In this document: positions 9,045 to 19,130 of the stretch, in pieces | Position numbering within the stretch: position 1 is the first letter of the stretch | Layout of the letters: each line of letters begins with the position of its first letter | NCBI RefSeq assembly: GCF_020804225.1 | Contig: NZ_WJBI01000019.1 | Coordinates: 16,587-80,586 of the forward strand | DNA from: Methanosarcina sp. DH2 | GTDB taxonomy: Archaea; Halobacteriota; Methanosarcinia; Methanosarcinales; Methanosarcinaceae | Length of the DNA: 64,000 bases | Reading direction: 5' to 3' | Program-made: the position numbers and the translations under genes | Notes under the pieces: model-generated | Told to the model about the DNA's origin: nothing | The model's input: only the letters and a program-made list of their open reading frames with translations | The model's database searches: none

Positions 9045-10475
9045 TTATTTGTTCCAGAACTCCGGCGTAAAGAGCACAATTACAGTGTAGACTTCAAGCC
9101 GTCCAATCCACATATTTGCTATCAGGATTAATTTTCCGAGAGGAGGGATCGGGTCAAAAGTACCCATCGGGCCTACCACATTAAGGCCTGGACCTACGTT
9201 CCCGAGAGTAGCTATGGAGGCAGTGATAGAGCTTATAATATCCATACCCAGCACCGAGAGGATAAGTGCGCTTGAGATAAAAATAAGAAGGTAGATCACC
9301 ACAAAAGAGAAAATAGAGTTTATAACCTCGTCTGGCACATTTTTATTATTGAATTTTACACTTCTTACGGCTCTCGGATGAAGGGCCTTGAAAAGTTCTA
9401 CTCTTCCGTGTCTGAGGAGCATAAGGACGCGCACAACCTTAATGCCTCCGCCTGTAGAGCCGGCACAACCGCCAACAAACATAACAAGGAGAAGCACCAT
9501 TTTACCAGATTCGGACCAGAGGTTAAAATCCGTTGTGGCAAACCCGGTAGTTGTCATAATGGAAACTACTTGAAAGATCGAAAGCCTGAAAGAGTCAAAA
9601 AGACCTGTACCAAGGTCGCGATAGAGCAGGAGAGTCAAAAGCCCGGTTGCTGCAAGGGTGAGGGCTGTATAGAAGCGGAATTCATCATCTCTAAGAAGGA
9701 AGTCCTTGTCAACATAAATCGCCCTGTAATGTAGGGCAAAGTTTGCGCCTGCGATGAACATGAAAAAAGTTATTATGAATTCAACAAGAGGGCTGTTAAA
9801 GGCTTCAATGCTCAGCCCATAAGGCGAGAAACCTCCGCAGGCCATTGTAGTAAACGTGTGAGTTACTGCATCATATAGCGAAAGTCCTGCAAGCAAGAGA
9901 GCAATAACCTCCACGAATGAGATTACAAAATAGACCATCCACAGAATCTTTGCGGTTTCCCTTATTCTTGGTTTCAATTTATCTTCTGTCGGGCCCGGGG
10001 CTTCAGCCCGGAAAAGTTGTCGTCCGGCAACTCCAAGTTTGGGCAGGATAGCAATGAACAGCACAATAATTCCCATACCGCCCAGCCATTGCATCATGGA
10101 CCGCCAGAAGAGAATGCCTTTAGGATAGCTTTCTATATCAGTAAGGATTGTCGAACCAGTAGTGGTAAAAGCCGACATGGATTCAAAAAGAGAATTGAGG
10201 GGGGAAATTCCTTCCAGGACGAAAGGTATTGCCCCGAAAACCGCAGCAGCAAGCCAACCCAGGGCAACGATCGCAAAGCCTTCTTTGCGCATCCAGTCTT
10301 CGTCGGTTTTATAGGAAAGCAGGATTAAACCTGTAAGGACGGTTATTACTATAGACACAAGAAAAGGTGTCAGATTTTCCCCGTAATAGTACGAGACTCC
10401 GAGAGGAACAACCATGAGCATCCCGAGAAGCCTGAGTAAACCGCCAAGCACATAAAAAACAATCTTAATATTCAT
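9045..10475 (-). CDS. trkH: Trk-type potassium uptake protein TrkH, copy 1
   Basis: Polytopic membrane subunit of a Trk potassium transporter. The four P-loop filter segments of the TrkH/KtrB family are visible with their central glycines: TTTGSTI, TMACGGFSPYG, MTTTGFATTDF and ATLGNVGPG. It has 476 residues with many hydrophobic helices and starts MNIKIVFYVLGGLLRLLG. It lies 152 bp downstream of a trkA on the same strand, the regulatory partner that gates it. A second trkH at 12282-13712 is clearly homologous along its length. Confidence 0.93.
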   Translation of the reverse strand: MNIKIVFYVLGGLLRLLGMLMVVPLGVSYYYGENLTPFLVSIVITVLTGLILLSYKTDEDWMRKEGFAIVALGWLAAAVFGAIPFVLEGISPLNSLFESMSAFTTTGSTILTDIESYPKGILFWRSMMQWLGGMGIIVLFIAILPKLGVAGRQLFRAEAPGPTEDKLKPRIRETAKILWMVYFVISFVEVIALLLAGLSLYDAVTHTFTTMACGGFSPYGLSIEAFNSPLVEFIITFFMFIAGANFALHYRAIYVDKDFLLRDDEFRFYTALTLAATGLLTLLLYRDLGTGLFDSFRLSIFQVVSIMTTTGFATTDFNLWSESGKMVLLLVMFVGGCAGSTGGGIKVVRVLMLLRHGRVELFKALHPRAVRSVKFNNKNVPDEVINSIFSFVVIYLLIFISSALILSVLGMDIISSITASIATLGNVGPGLNVVGPMGTFDPIPPLGKLILIANMWIGRLEVYTVIVLFTPEFWNK

Positions 10476-10627
10476 GCCGATCCTCTGTTTTTGCAGCTTA
10501 TGACCCTTTCAATGTATTCGTATTTATTCCTTACTTATAGTTTCGGACGTAGATATTTACACTTAACTCCCAAGATGCGTTATACCACGGAAACATCGGA
10601 GTTTTCATTTGAAATTAGTGAATTATT

Positions 10628-11983
10628 TTAGGATTTGACTACAAATAATTTCTCAACGTGCGGGACAGCGGAAGATAGAGCAAAAACAATGACTCTATCA
10701 CCTTCCCGGATGACAAACTCTCCTCTGGGGATAATGACCTCATCCTTGTGGACAACCATGGTAATGATTGCACCTTTGGGAAACTTGACCTTGTTGAGCG
10801 GTTTTCCTACAATTTTTGACTGACTGGATGCCGTATATTCGATAATTTCGGCTTTTTCGCCCTCAAGAGTTGCAAGGGCCTCTATGCCTTTCCCCATTGT
10901 AAGTTTGAGGACCTCGTTTACGGTTGCTGCCCTCGGGCTTACTGCAATATCGATTCCCACCATCTCGAAAAGAGGTACATACTCCGAACGGTCAGCTCTT
11001 GCAATCACTTTTTTGGCGCCCATTTGCTTTGCCAGAAGAGCGCAGAGAAGGTTCTTTTCGTCGCTGTCCGTAACTGCAATAACAACATCCATATCCTCAA
11101 TATTTTCTTCCCTGAGAAGGCTGACATCAGTGCCGTCCCCGTTTAGTATAAGGGCATTCTCCAGTACCTCGGCTACTTCTATGCAGCGGCTCTTTCTGTT
11201 CTCAATGACCTTGAGATCCGCATTTTCATCCTTATCAATAATCTTGGCAAGGTAAAAGCCTACAATTCCGCAGCCAATAAGGAGAATTCTATTTCTGTGG
11301 TGTTCTTCGTTCCCGAAAATGCCCTCGAGATTTTCCATGGCTCTGGGCTTGCCCACAATTACCATGTGGTCATTTGCTTTGATTAAATCGTCCCCTCGAG
11401 GGATGATTATTTCTTTTTCCCGAAAAATCGCACTGACAATACAGCAGTCGTCAAGCTTGAGGTCCTGCATATGCTTTCCTACAAACCTGTTATCGGGGCG
11501 GATGGCAAATTCCATCATCTGGACTTTACCTCCTGCAAACATTTCCGCATCTATTGCAGAAGGGTTTGAAAGAACCTCTGCAACTTCCGAGGCGAGAGCG
11601 AGTTCAGGACAGATCATAATGTCCACACCAACCTGAGCTCTGGAAGTAACAGGCACATCAATATAGTCAGGGTTACTAACTCTTGCAATAGTTTTTGTTT
11701 CTCTCCAGCCTTGATGGGACCTTATGATCAATTTTGCGGTCATACAGGCAACAATGTTAACTTCATCAACCCCGGTGACAGCCACGAGAATATCCACATT
11801 GGAAAGGACACTTGCAAGAATATCGGCATTTGCACCGTTTCCTTCCACGACCTGAACATCAAGCTCATCCGCCCTTCTCAGGGCGTCTTCGTCTTTTTCG
11901 ATAACAATCACATCATGTGTGAGGGAAAGAAACTTTGCGATATGATATCCAACTTCTCCTGCTCCGATGACCACTGCTTTCAT
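10628..11983 (-). CDS. trkA: Trk potassium transporter NAD-binding subunit TrkA, copy 1
   Basis: Peripheral regulator of TrkH with two RCK halves. The first Rossmann motif is VIGAGEVGYHIAKFL (residues 4-18) and the second is LLIGCGIVGFYLAKII (near residue 236), each followed by an acidic nucleotide-binding end (VIEKDED, VIENRKS). Each half ends in a TrkA-C domain (AEMFAGGKVQM..., AEIIEYTASS...). The length of 451 residues is standard. A stretch of about 100 bases (11040-11150) is almost identical to the other trkA copy although the flanking parts diverge more. Confidence 0.94.
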   Translation of the reverse strand: MKAVVIGAGEVGYHIAKFLSLTHDVIVIEKDEDALRRADELDVQVVEGNGANADILASVLSNVDILVAVTGVDEVNIVACMTAKLIIRSHQGWRETKTIARVSNPDYIDVPVTSRAQVGVDIMICPELALASEVAEVLSNPSAIDAEMFAGGKVQMMEFAIRPDNRFVGKHMQDLKLDDCCIVSAIFREKEIIIPRGDDLIKANDHMVIVGKPRAMENLEGIFGNEEHHRNRILLIGCGIVGFYLAKIIDKDENADLKVIENRKSRCIEVAEVLENALILNGDGTDVSLLREENIEDMDVVIAVTDSDEKNLLCALLAKQMGAKKVIARADRSEYVPLFEMVGIDIAVSPRAATVNEVLKLTMGKGIEALATLEGEKAEIIEYTASSQSKIVGKPLNKVKFPKGAIITMVVHKDEVIIPRGEFVIREGDRVIVFALSSAVPHVEKLFVVKS

Positions 11984-12281
11984 AAGATTCCCTCGAAGAA
12001 AAGACTATTTCCAGATAGATTACCCTGCTTGCTTAAGTAGTCTTTGGAGAAAAAAAACGTAAATGGGCGGATTTCTAATAAATGGTGTAGTGGTAGAATT
12101 AATAACAAACAAAAAAATAAAAAATTAAGATTAATAAGATCCAAAGCATATACACAGATGGGAAATGGAAGTTAAAAACCTGAATATCTGGGGAAAAACA
12201 GAGTCTGAAAAAGTTCAGAGATATCTGTTTTTTTAGTATGTGAGAGTTTACCTGTAGGAATTTACCGGTAAAAGTTCTCAT

Positions 12282-13712
12282 TCAGGAGTGCCAGAAATCA
12301 CTTGTAAAGAGCACCAGCACAGTATAAACCTCAAGCCTTCCGACCCACATATTGTTAATCAGGACGATTTTTCCCAGGGGAGGAAGCATTTCAAAGTTTG
12401 CCATGGGTCCGACGACATTAAAGCCAGGCCCTATATTTCCAAGAGTAGCGATCGAAGCTGTGGCAGAACTGATCATGTCGACTCCAAGCAAAGTCAGGAG
12501 TACCGCACTGAAAATAAAAACTGATATATAGATCACAACAAAAGAAAGTATGGACTGTAAAACATCATCCGGTACTGCTTTGTTATTAAATCTGATAGGG
12601 CTGACAAGTCTCGGATGAATAAATTTAAACAATTCTCTCCTCGCATACTTTAACATCAGCATAAAACGCACGACTTTCATGCCGCCTCCTGTAGAACCTG
12701 CACAGCCTCCTATAAACATGACTGCAAAAACCAAAATCTTTGCCGAATCTTTCCACAGGTTAAAATCAGTTGAAGCAAAGCCCGTAGCTGTCATGATAGA
12801 GGTAATCTGGAATATGGCATAGCGGAAAGAATTGAAGAGAGAAAATTCCATATCTTTGTACAGAACGAGGGTGAGCAAGCCTGAAAATCCCAGAAGAATA
12901 TAGGTATAAACCCTGAATTCCTCGTCTTTGAACAGGAGGTCCTTATCAATTTTGATAGCCCGGTAGTAGAGAGCAAAGTTCGCCCCGGCCGCAAACATGA
13001 AAAACGTAAGAATAAACTCGATAAGAGGGCTTCCAAAAGCTTCGATTCCGGCTCCGTAAGGAGAAAAGCCCCCGCAAGCCATGCCTGCAAAAGTATGCGT
13101 AAGGGCATCGTAAAGGGACATTCCGGCAAGCATCAGAGCCACAACCTCAATAGCAGAGATAAGGACGTAAAGCGCCCACAGGATCTTTGCCGTATCTTTT
13201 ATTCTCGGTTTCAGTTTATCTTCGGTGGGACCCGGAGCCTCGGCCCTGAAAAGCTGGCGACCGGCAACTCCTAGTTTGGGCAGGATAGCAACGAAGAGCA
13301 CGATAATTCCCATGCCTCCAAGCCACTGGGTAAAAGACCGCCAGAAAAGGAGACTCCTGGAATAACTCTCTATATCCACAAGAATTGTCGAACCCGTTGA
13401 AGTAAAACCCGACATTGTTTCAAACACGGCATCAAGAAAAGAGACTCCCTCAAAAAGGAAAGGAATCCCGCCAAAAATAGCTGCTGCAAGCCAGGCCAGA
13501 GCCACAATGGCAAGAGCTTCTTTCTGCTGCCATTCAACACTACTTTTGATATGTGTAAGAAGCAAACCAGCAAGAAGAGTTACGAAAATAGAGACAATAA
13601 AAGGTTCCAGAGGCTCCCGATAGTATAAAGCTACTAAAAGGGGAACGAGCATTGTAAAAGCAAGAAGTATGATAATCTTCCCCAATGCATTAAAAACGAC
13701 TTTATTATCCAT
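12282..13712 (-). CDS. trkH2: Trk-type potassium uptake protein TrkH, copy 2
   Basis: Paralogue of the trkH at 9045-10475, also 476 residues, with the same filter segments: TSTGSTI, GMACGGFSPYG, MTATGFASTDF and ATLGNIGPG. It starts 24 bp after the trkA copy at 13737-15083, so this pair is a tight operon. Two Trk pairs side by side suggest different affinities or regulation of K+ uptake, as expected in an organism that meets varying salinity; that is inference. Confidence 0.93.
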   Translation of the reverse strand: MDNKVVFNALGKIIILLAFTMLVPLLVALYYREPLEPFIVSIFVTLLAGLLLTHIKSSVEWQQKEALAIVALAWLAAAIFGGIPFLFEGVSFLDAVFETMSGFTSTGSTILVDIESYSRSLLFWRSFTQWLGGMGIIVLFVAILPKLGVAGRQLFRAEAPGPTEDKLKPRIKDTAKILWALYVLISAIEVVALMLAGMSLYDALTHTFAGMACGGFSPYGAGIEAFGSPLIEFILTFFMFAAGANFALYYRAIKIDKDLLFKDEEFRVYTYILLGFSGLLTLVLYKDMEFSLFNSFRYAIFQITSIMTATGFASTDFNLWKDSAKILVFAVMFIGGCAGSTGGGMKVVRFMLMLKYARRELFKFIHPRLVSPIRFNNKAVPDDVLQSILSFVVIYISVFIFSAVLLTLLGVDMISSATASIATLGNIGPGFNVVGPMANFEMLPPLGKIVLINNMWVGRLEVYTVLVLFTSDFWHS

Positions 13713-13736
13713 AAAATTACTCCGATCTTAGAAAAC

Positions 13737-15083
13737 TTACCTGAAAAACTTTTCAACTTCAGAAACCGCAGAGGCCATGGAGAAAATAACTACACGGTCT
13801 CCGTTATTGACAACGAAATCCCCCCTTGGAATTATAGTTTCTTTTCCGCGTACTACCATGTTAATGAGAGCTCCTTTAGGGAATTTTACTTTGTTTAAAG
13901 GCTTGCCGACAACCTTAGACTTCTCAGAAGCCGTATATTCTATGATTTCGGCTTTCTCGCCTTCGATAGTAGTGAGCGTTTGTATGCCTTTTCCCATGGT
14001 AAGTTTGAGGACTTCGTTTACGGTTGCTTCCCTGGGACTTACAGCCATATCTATCCCGACCATCTCAAAAAGAGGAAGGTAATCCGAGCGGTCAGCTCTT
14101 GCAATCACCTTCTTTGCTCCTAGCTGCTTTGCAAGAAGAGCGCAGAGAAGGTTCTTTTCATCGCTGTCCGTAACTGCAACAACAACATCCATATCCTCAA
14201 TATTTTCTTCCCTGAGAAGGCTGACATCAGTGCCGTCCCCGTTGAGCACAAGGGCGTTTTCCAGCATCTCAGCCACTTCTATGCAGCGGCTCTTCCTGTT
14301 CTCAATGATCCTCAGGTCCGCGTTTTCTTCTCTGTCGATCAGTTTTGCCAGATAGAAACCTACAATTCCGCAGCCAATAAGGAGAATCCTGTTTCTGTGG
14401 GGTACCTGGCTCCCGAAAACGTTCTCAAGGTTTTCCATAGCTTCAGGCTTGCCCACAACTACCATGTGGTCATTTGCCTTGATCAAATCGTCTCCGTGAG
14501 GAATTATTATTTCGTTTTCGCGGAAAACCGCGCTGACAATGCAACAGTCAGCAAGCTGAAGGTCCTGCATCTGCTTTCCCACAAGTCTGCTTTCCGGATT
14601 TATTGCAAACTCAGTCATCTTTACTTTTCCTTCGGCAAACATTTCTGCATCTATTGCTGAGGGGCTTGAGAGTACATCAGCAACTTCCGAGGCAAGCGCA
14701 AGCTCAGGGCAGATCATAAGGTCAACGCCAACCTGAGCTCTTGATGTAACTGGCGAATCTATATAATCGGGATTACTAACTCTTGCTATGGTCTTAGTAT
14801 CCTTCCAGCCGGGTTTGCTCTTTGTGATCAGCTTGGTGGTCATGCAGGCAACAATGTTGATCTCATCAACGCCTGTAACAGCCACGAGAAGGTCAGCATT
14901 CTGCAGGACTTTTGAAAGGATATCAGCGTTTGCACCATTTCCTTCAATTACGAGCACGTCAAGTTCATCTACCCTTTTTGACGCTTCCTCGTCTTTCTCT
15001 ATAATTACCACATCATTTTTAGGAGAGAGGGCTTTTGCAATGTGATAGCCTACTTCCCCTGCACCAATAATTACAGCCTTCAT
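13737..15083 (-). CDS. trkA2: Trk potassium transporter NAD-binding subunit TrkA, copy 2
   Basis: 448-residue two-domain RCK protein with VIIGAGEVGYHIAKAL at the N-terminus and LLIGCGIVGFYLAKLI in the middle. It follows orf11 (stop at 15093) by 9 bp and precedes trkH copy 2. A trkA downstream of dnaJ and a small orf11 is the arrangement reported for the Methanosarcina mazei dnaK locus, which agrees with this map. The segment 14142-14250 is nearly identical at the DNA level to trkA copy 1. Confidence 0.94.
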   Translation of the reverse strand: MKAVIIGAGEVGYHIAKALSPKNDVVIIEKDEEASKRVDELDVLVIEGNGANADILSKVLQNADLLVAVTGVDEINIVACMTTKLITKSKPGWKDTKTIARVSNPDYIDSPVTSRAQVGVDLMICPELALASEVADVLSSPSAIDAEMFAEGKVKMTEFAINPESRLVGKQMQDLQLADCCIVSAVFRENEIIIPHGDDLIKANDHMVVVGKPEAMENLENVFGSQVPHRNRILLIGCGIVGFYLAKLIDREENADLRIIENRKSRCIEVAEMLENALVLNGDGTDVSLLREENIEDMDVVVAVTDSDEKNLLCALLAKQLGAKKVIARADRSDYLPLFEMVGIDMAVSPREATVNEVLKLTMGKGIQTLTTIEGEKAEIIEYTASEKSKVVGKPLNKVKFPKGALINMVVRGKETIIPRGDFVVNNGDRVVIFSMASAVSEVEKFFR

Positions 15084-15092
15084 AGAACACCC

Positions 15093-15374
15093 TCAAAAAA
15101 CTGTTTTTAATGAATCTGCACTATAGGAATATATTGAACCAGAATCCATGAGCATAGGATTGATTAAACTAAAATTAATCAAGGAGTAAAGACTCAATAT
15201 AAAAATAACTGAGGCGACAAAATTCAAAACAAAAATAACTGACTTGAAAGCAGTCAAAATAAAAGTAATCAAAGCTAAAATAAACATTAAAAAAATACCA
15301 GGCAAAATATTGAAGTGTAAGATGCTGCCTGATACTCGGTTATTTGTAGCAAAGTTTATCAGCGTATTTACCAT
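15093..15374 (-). CDS. Small membrane protein between dnaJ and trkA (orf11-like)
   Basis: 93 residues with two or three hydrophobic segments (ILPGIFLMFILALITFILTA and VIFVLNFVASVIFILSLYSL). It begins with ATG at 15374 and stops 9 bp before trkA, so it is probably translated with it. Its position and predicted size (about 10-11 kDa) match the orf11 described between dnaJ and trkA in Methanosarcina. No function is known. The low-complexity hydrophobic composition leaves some doubt. Confidence 0.55.
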   Translation of the reverse strand: MVNTLINFATNNRVSGSILHFNILPGIFLMFILALITFILTAFKSVIFVLNFVASVIFILSLYSLINFSLINPMLMDSGSIYSYSADSLKTVF

Positions 15375-15610
15375 CTCTGGAAATTAAACGTTTTGCAAAC
15401 CAGAATTCTCAAACCTATGCTTTTGCATATCAAATACGATTCTTAGCCATAGAATTAAACAGGTATATATAAATGTTTTCGAGCTTCCGTTCAGGAAAAA
15501 ATCTAACTAAAAAAGAATTCTCTAAGAAAAATTATTCTCGAAAAAAGGAAAAAAGGATAGAAAGATATTAGTAATACCGATAAATGAGTGAAAACCGGGC
15601 CAGAGCTTTC

Positions 15611-16780
15611 TTAACCCTCAAAGGCATCTTTTACTTTTTCGAAAAGCCCTTTGCTTTTTCTGGATTTCTCGCTCTTTTGCTTCTCAGCTTTACTCTTTTC
15701 GTCTCCTTCAGTCTTCTTTCCATTGCTCAGGTATTCGAACTGGCGAAGAAGCTCTTTCTGTTCCTGAGTAAGTTTTGTCGGGGTCTTGATTATTACTCTT
15801 ACGAGCTGGTCTCCTTTACCGTGCCCGTGAATGTGCTGTATGCCTTTGTCCTTGAGTCTGAAGACGGAATGGGTCTGAGTACCTGCAGGGATGTTCATTT
15901 TGACCTGGCCGTAGAGGGTATCAACCATAACATCCGCCCCGAGTGCAGCCTGGGTGAATGGTATTGACAGTTCGGAGATTACATCGTAATCGACCCGCTT
16001 GAAGTACCTGTGCTCCATCACATGGATAATTATATAAAGGTCTCCGGAAGGCGCCCCTGGTTCTCCTGCATCCCCTTCTCCGCTGAGCCTGAGGGTCATG
16101 CCTGAGTCTGCTCCTGCAGGGACATTGACTGTTATTGTCCTTCTGCTCCGGACTCTGCCTGCACCGCTACAGACCGGGCATGGGGACTCAATTATCTGAC
16201 CTCTGCCGTGACAGGTACTGCAGGTTGTGGTGCTCACGAACTGCATTCCCAAAGTTGAACGGGTGGTGCGAACCTGCCCTGTGCCGCCGCAGGTAGGGCA
16301 GCGCTTTGGGCTTGTGCCCTCCTTTGCTCCTGTTCCCGAGCAGGCAGAACATCTTTCTGTCCTTGGAATATCAATATCTTTATGAACTCCAAAAGCAGCT
16401 TCCTCGAAGGTTATGTAGAGGTCGTACTGGAGGTCTGAACCTCTCCTCGGCCCCATAGGACCTCCTCTTCTGCCGCCTCCGAAAAACATTTCAAAAATGT
16501 CTCCGAACCCGCCAAAGTCCGCGCCCCGGAAAATGTCCTCTGCACTGTATTGACCATCGATTCCGGCATGCCCGAAGCGGTCGTACTGAGCACGTTTTTC
16601 AGTGTCTGAAAGAACGGCGTAAGCCTCGGATATTTCCTTGAATTTTTCCTCAGCCCCGGCTTCCTTGTTCCTGTCAGGATGGTACTGCAGTGCAAGCTTC
16701 CGGTAAGTCTTCTTTATATCCTCGACTGAAGCATCTTTGGATAATCCGAGAATTTCGTAATAATCACGTGTGGTAGCCAT
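15611..16780 (-). CDS. dnaJ: Chaperone protein DnaJ
   Basis: Hsp40 co-chaperone that stimulates DnaK ATPase. The J-domain contains YHPDRNKEAG with the HPD triad. A Gly/Phe-rich linker (GGFGDIFEMFFGGGRRGG) follows. The zinc domain has four CxxCxGxG-type motifs (CSACSGTG, CPTCGGTG, CSTCHGRG, CPVCSGAG), then the C-terminal substrate domains. I take the ATG at 16780 (MATTRDYYEIL), the canonical J-domain beginning, giving 389 residues; the in-frame codons upstream do not resemble DnaJ. The last 30 residues are a lysine-rich tail. Confidence 0.96.
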   Translation of the reverse strand: MATTRDYYEILGLSKDASVEDIKKTYRKLALQYHPDRNKEAGAEEKFKEISEAYAVLSDTEKRAQYDRFGHAGIDGQYSAEDIFRGADFGGFGDIFEMFFGGGRRGGPMGPRRGSDLQYDLYITFEEAAFGVHKDIDIPRTERCSACSGTGAKEGTSPKRCPTCGGTGQVRTTRSTLGMQFVSTTTCSTCHGRGQIIESPCPVCSGAGRVRSRRTITVNVPAGADSGMTLRLSGEGDAGEPGAPSGDLYIIIHVMEHRYFKRVDYDVISELSIPFTQAALGADVMVDTLYGQVKMNIPAGTQTHSVFRLKDKGIQHIHGHGKGDQLVRVIIKTPTKLTQEQKELLRQFEYLSNGKKTEGDEKSKAEKQKSEKSRKSKGLFEKVKDAFEG

Positions 16781-16799
16781 CAGGATTCCCTGTTGTTTT

Positions 16800-16840
16800 A
16801 AAAAAGGATAAAAACCCGGAACCTGCAAGCAGGTTTCCGG
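16800..16840 (-). terminator. Hairpin with T-run between dnaK and dnaJ
   Basis: CCGGAACCTGC (16816-16826) pairs with GCAGGTTTCCGG (16829-16840) with one bulge. On the - strand it is followed by GGGTTTTTATCCTTTTTT. It lies after dnaK and about 20 bp before the dnaJ start, so it could end dnaK transcripts or attenuate read-through. Confidence 0.6.
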
Positions 16841-16890
16841 TCATGCCTGCAAATTATCAGGCGCTTTTTGTTAGTGTTAATTCTCTTTAA

Positions 16891-18741
16891 TTACTTACGC
16901 TTTTCGTCGTCAACTACCTCATAGTCGGCGTCAACGACTGTCTCATCAGGGCCCCTCGCATCAGTGCTTCCTGCTTCGCCTGCAGCCTGTTGAGCCTGCT
17001 GGGCTTTCTGATACATAGCTGTCGAAATCGGGTATACCGATTCCTGAAGAGCTTCTGTCTTTGCTTTAATCTCTTCGGCATCCTTGCCTTCAAGGGCTTT
17101 CTTCAGGTCTTCGATTGCAGCATTGACTTTTGACTTCTGGTCTTCGGTAGCCAGATCTCCGGCTTCCTTGATAGTCTTTTCCGAGGCATTGATAAGGGCT
17201 TCGGCGTTATTTCTTGTCTCGACTTCTTCCCTGCGCTTTTTGTCCTCTTCTGCATGCAGTTCCGCATCCTTGACCATGCGCTCGATTTCTGCATCAGAAA
17301 GTCCGCCGGGTTTCTGGATAGAAATGGACTGATTCTTGCCTGTCCCCAGGTCCTTTGCACCCACGTGAAGGATACCGTTTGCGTCAATGTCAAAGGTAAC
17401 CTCAATCTGAGGAATGCCTCTAGGAGCCGGGGGTATGCCGTCAAGGGTGAACCTGCCCAGGGTCTTGTTTTCGGAAGCGATTCCGCGCTCTCCCTGCAGG
17501 ACATGGATCTCGACTGAGGGCTGGTTGTCAGCAGCAGTTGAGAAGATCTGGCTCTTTTTAGTAGGAATGGTTGTATTCCTCTGGATGAGCGGGGTTGCAA
17601 TGCCTCCAAGGGTCTCGATACCCAGGGTAAGAGGATTGACATCGAGCAGAAGGACATCTTTTACCTCTCCGCCCAGGACTCCTGCCTGGATGGCTGCGCC
17701 GATTGCAACTGCCTCGTCAGGGTTGATATTCTTGTATGGCTTCTTGCCTGTGAAATTCTCCACAAGTTCAACCACGGCAGGCATTCTTGTTGCGCCTCCG
17801 ACAAGAATCACTTTGTCAAGGTCATTTGCTGTAAACTTTGAATCGCTGAGTGCACGGCGCATAGATACAAGGGTCTTTTCCAGGAGATCTTCAGTCATTT
17901 TCTGGAACTGGGCTCTTGTCAGGTCAACATCCATGTGCTTTGGGTCCCCATCAGGGCCTACTGTAAGGAAGGGGAGGTTGACGTTAGTGCTGGCAACGCC
18001 TGAAAGCTCTATCTTGGCTTTTTCAGCTGCATCCTTCAGGCGCTGGAGTACAGCCCTGTCCTTGGAAAGGTCAATTCCTTCCGTTTTCCTGAATTCTGCA
18101 AGCAGGTAATCAATAATGCGCTGGTCAAAGTCGTCGCCTCCAAGGTGCGTATCCCCACTTGTGGACTTTACTTCGAATACTCCGCCTCCGAGTTCCAGAA
18201 TGGATACGTCAAAGGTTCCGCCTCCAAGGTCGTAGACAAGAATCTTCTGGTCTATGTCTCCTTTGTCAAGCCCGTAAGCCAGGGATGCAGCAGTCGGTTC
18301 ATTAATGATCCTGAGGACTTCAAGCCCTGCAATCGAACCTGCATCCTTTGTAGCCTGCCTCTGTGAATCATTGAAATAAGCAGGAACTGTAATAACAGCC
18401 TGTTTTATGGTTTCTCCAAGATAAGCCTCTGCATCTGTTTTGAGCTTCTGGAGGATCATCGCAGAAATTTCCTGCGGAGCATATGCCTTCCCGTTAAGAG
18501 TGACTTTATAGCTGGCTTCTCCCATGTGCCTTTTAATAGAATAGACCGTATTCTCAGGGTTTGAGATAGCCTGCCGCTTTGCGACCTGACCCACGAGTTT
18601 CTCCCCTTTCTTAGAGAACCCAACGACTGAAGGAGTTGTTCTGCTGCCTTCGGCGTTCGGGATCACGACAGCATCCCCGCCTTCCATCACTGCCATGCAT
18701 GAATTAGTAGTACCAAGGTCAATACCCAGTATCTTTGCCAT
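16891..18741 (-). CDS. dnaK: Chaperone protein DnaK (Hsp70)
   Basis: Hsp70 ATP-dependent chaperone. Signatures are [17 protein letters not shown] at the N-terminus, [18 protein letters not shown], and [17 protein letters not shown]. The substrate-binding domain and helical lid follow, ending [18 protein letters not shown]. At 616 residues it is full length. Bacterial-type DnaK occurs in Methanosarcina and is thought to have been acquired from bacteria; the grpE-dnaK-dnaJ order here is the known one. A 389-bp AT-rich gap upstream should contain the heat-shock promoter. Confidence 0.98.
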   Translation of the reverse strand: MAKILGIDLGTTNSCMAVMEGGDAVVIPNAEGSRTTPSVVGFSKKGEKLVGQVAKRQAISNPENTVYSIKRHMGEASYKVTLNGKAYAPQEISAMILQKLKTDAEAYLGETIKQAVITVPAYFNDSQRQATKDAGSIAGLEVLRIINEPTAASLAYGLDKGDIDQKILVYDLGGGTFDVSILELGGGVFEVKSTSGDTHLGGDDFDQRIIDYLLAEFRKTEGIDLSKDRAVLQRLKDAAEKAKIELSGVASTNVNLPFLTVGPDGDPKHMDVDLTRAQFQKMTEDLLEKTLVSMRRALSDSKFTANDLDKVILVGGATRMPAVVELVENFTGKKPYKNINPDEAVAIGAAIQAGVLGGEVKDVLLLDVNPLTLGIETLGGIATPLIQRNTTIPTKKSQIFSTAADNQPSVEIHVLQGERGIASENKTLGRFTLDGIPPAPRGIPQIEVTFDIDANGILHVGAKDLGTGKNQSISIQKPGGLSDAEIERMVKDAELHAEEDKKRREEVETRNNAEALINASEKTIKEAGDLATEDQKSKVNAAIEDLKKALEGKDAEEIKAKTEALQESVYPISTAMYQKAQQAQQAAGEAGSTDARGPDETVVDADYEVVDDEKRK

Positions 18742-19130
18742 ATTATATCCTCATAGTTAATTATCAATTAATTATAGTTAGATTACTTGATTAGGTTGCT
18801 TATTGGATTAGTGAGTTAAATGTCTTGTAAATTTCTAGTGAGTTAAATTTCTGGTTAAATTAACCGGTAAAAATACTTCTCAAATTCAGTTAATCTGTAA
18901 TTAGTTCTATTTTATTTAGTTAAATATTTCGTTAAATTAGTTAGTCAGAGAGATTAGCAAGTTACTTCTCAGTTAAACTATTAATTCAAGTTATTTAATA
19001 AAGTTCTTCTGTTACTCACAGGGTTACAAGTTTTGATTTTGCTTTTGAAAATTGACGTAATTTTGAGTCTAATGCTAATTTAAAGGTAAACTCAGTTTAG
19101 TACAGGTTTATCTTTGAGTAACTCACTTTT
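18742..19130 (-). promoter_or_regulatory. Long AT-rich upstream region of dnaK
   Basis: 389 bases with no gene, very AT-rich and full of AGTTAAAT/AGTTAATT-like repeats. It separates grpE from dnaK, so dnaK probably has its own promoter here; no single TATA box stands out. Confidence 0.4.

Noticed and set aside
17414..18109. 231-codon + strand frame opposite dnaK
   Set aside because: Shadow of a highly conserved gene with strong codon bias; no protein-like features.
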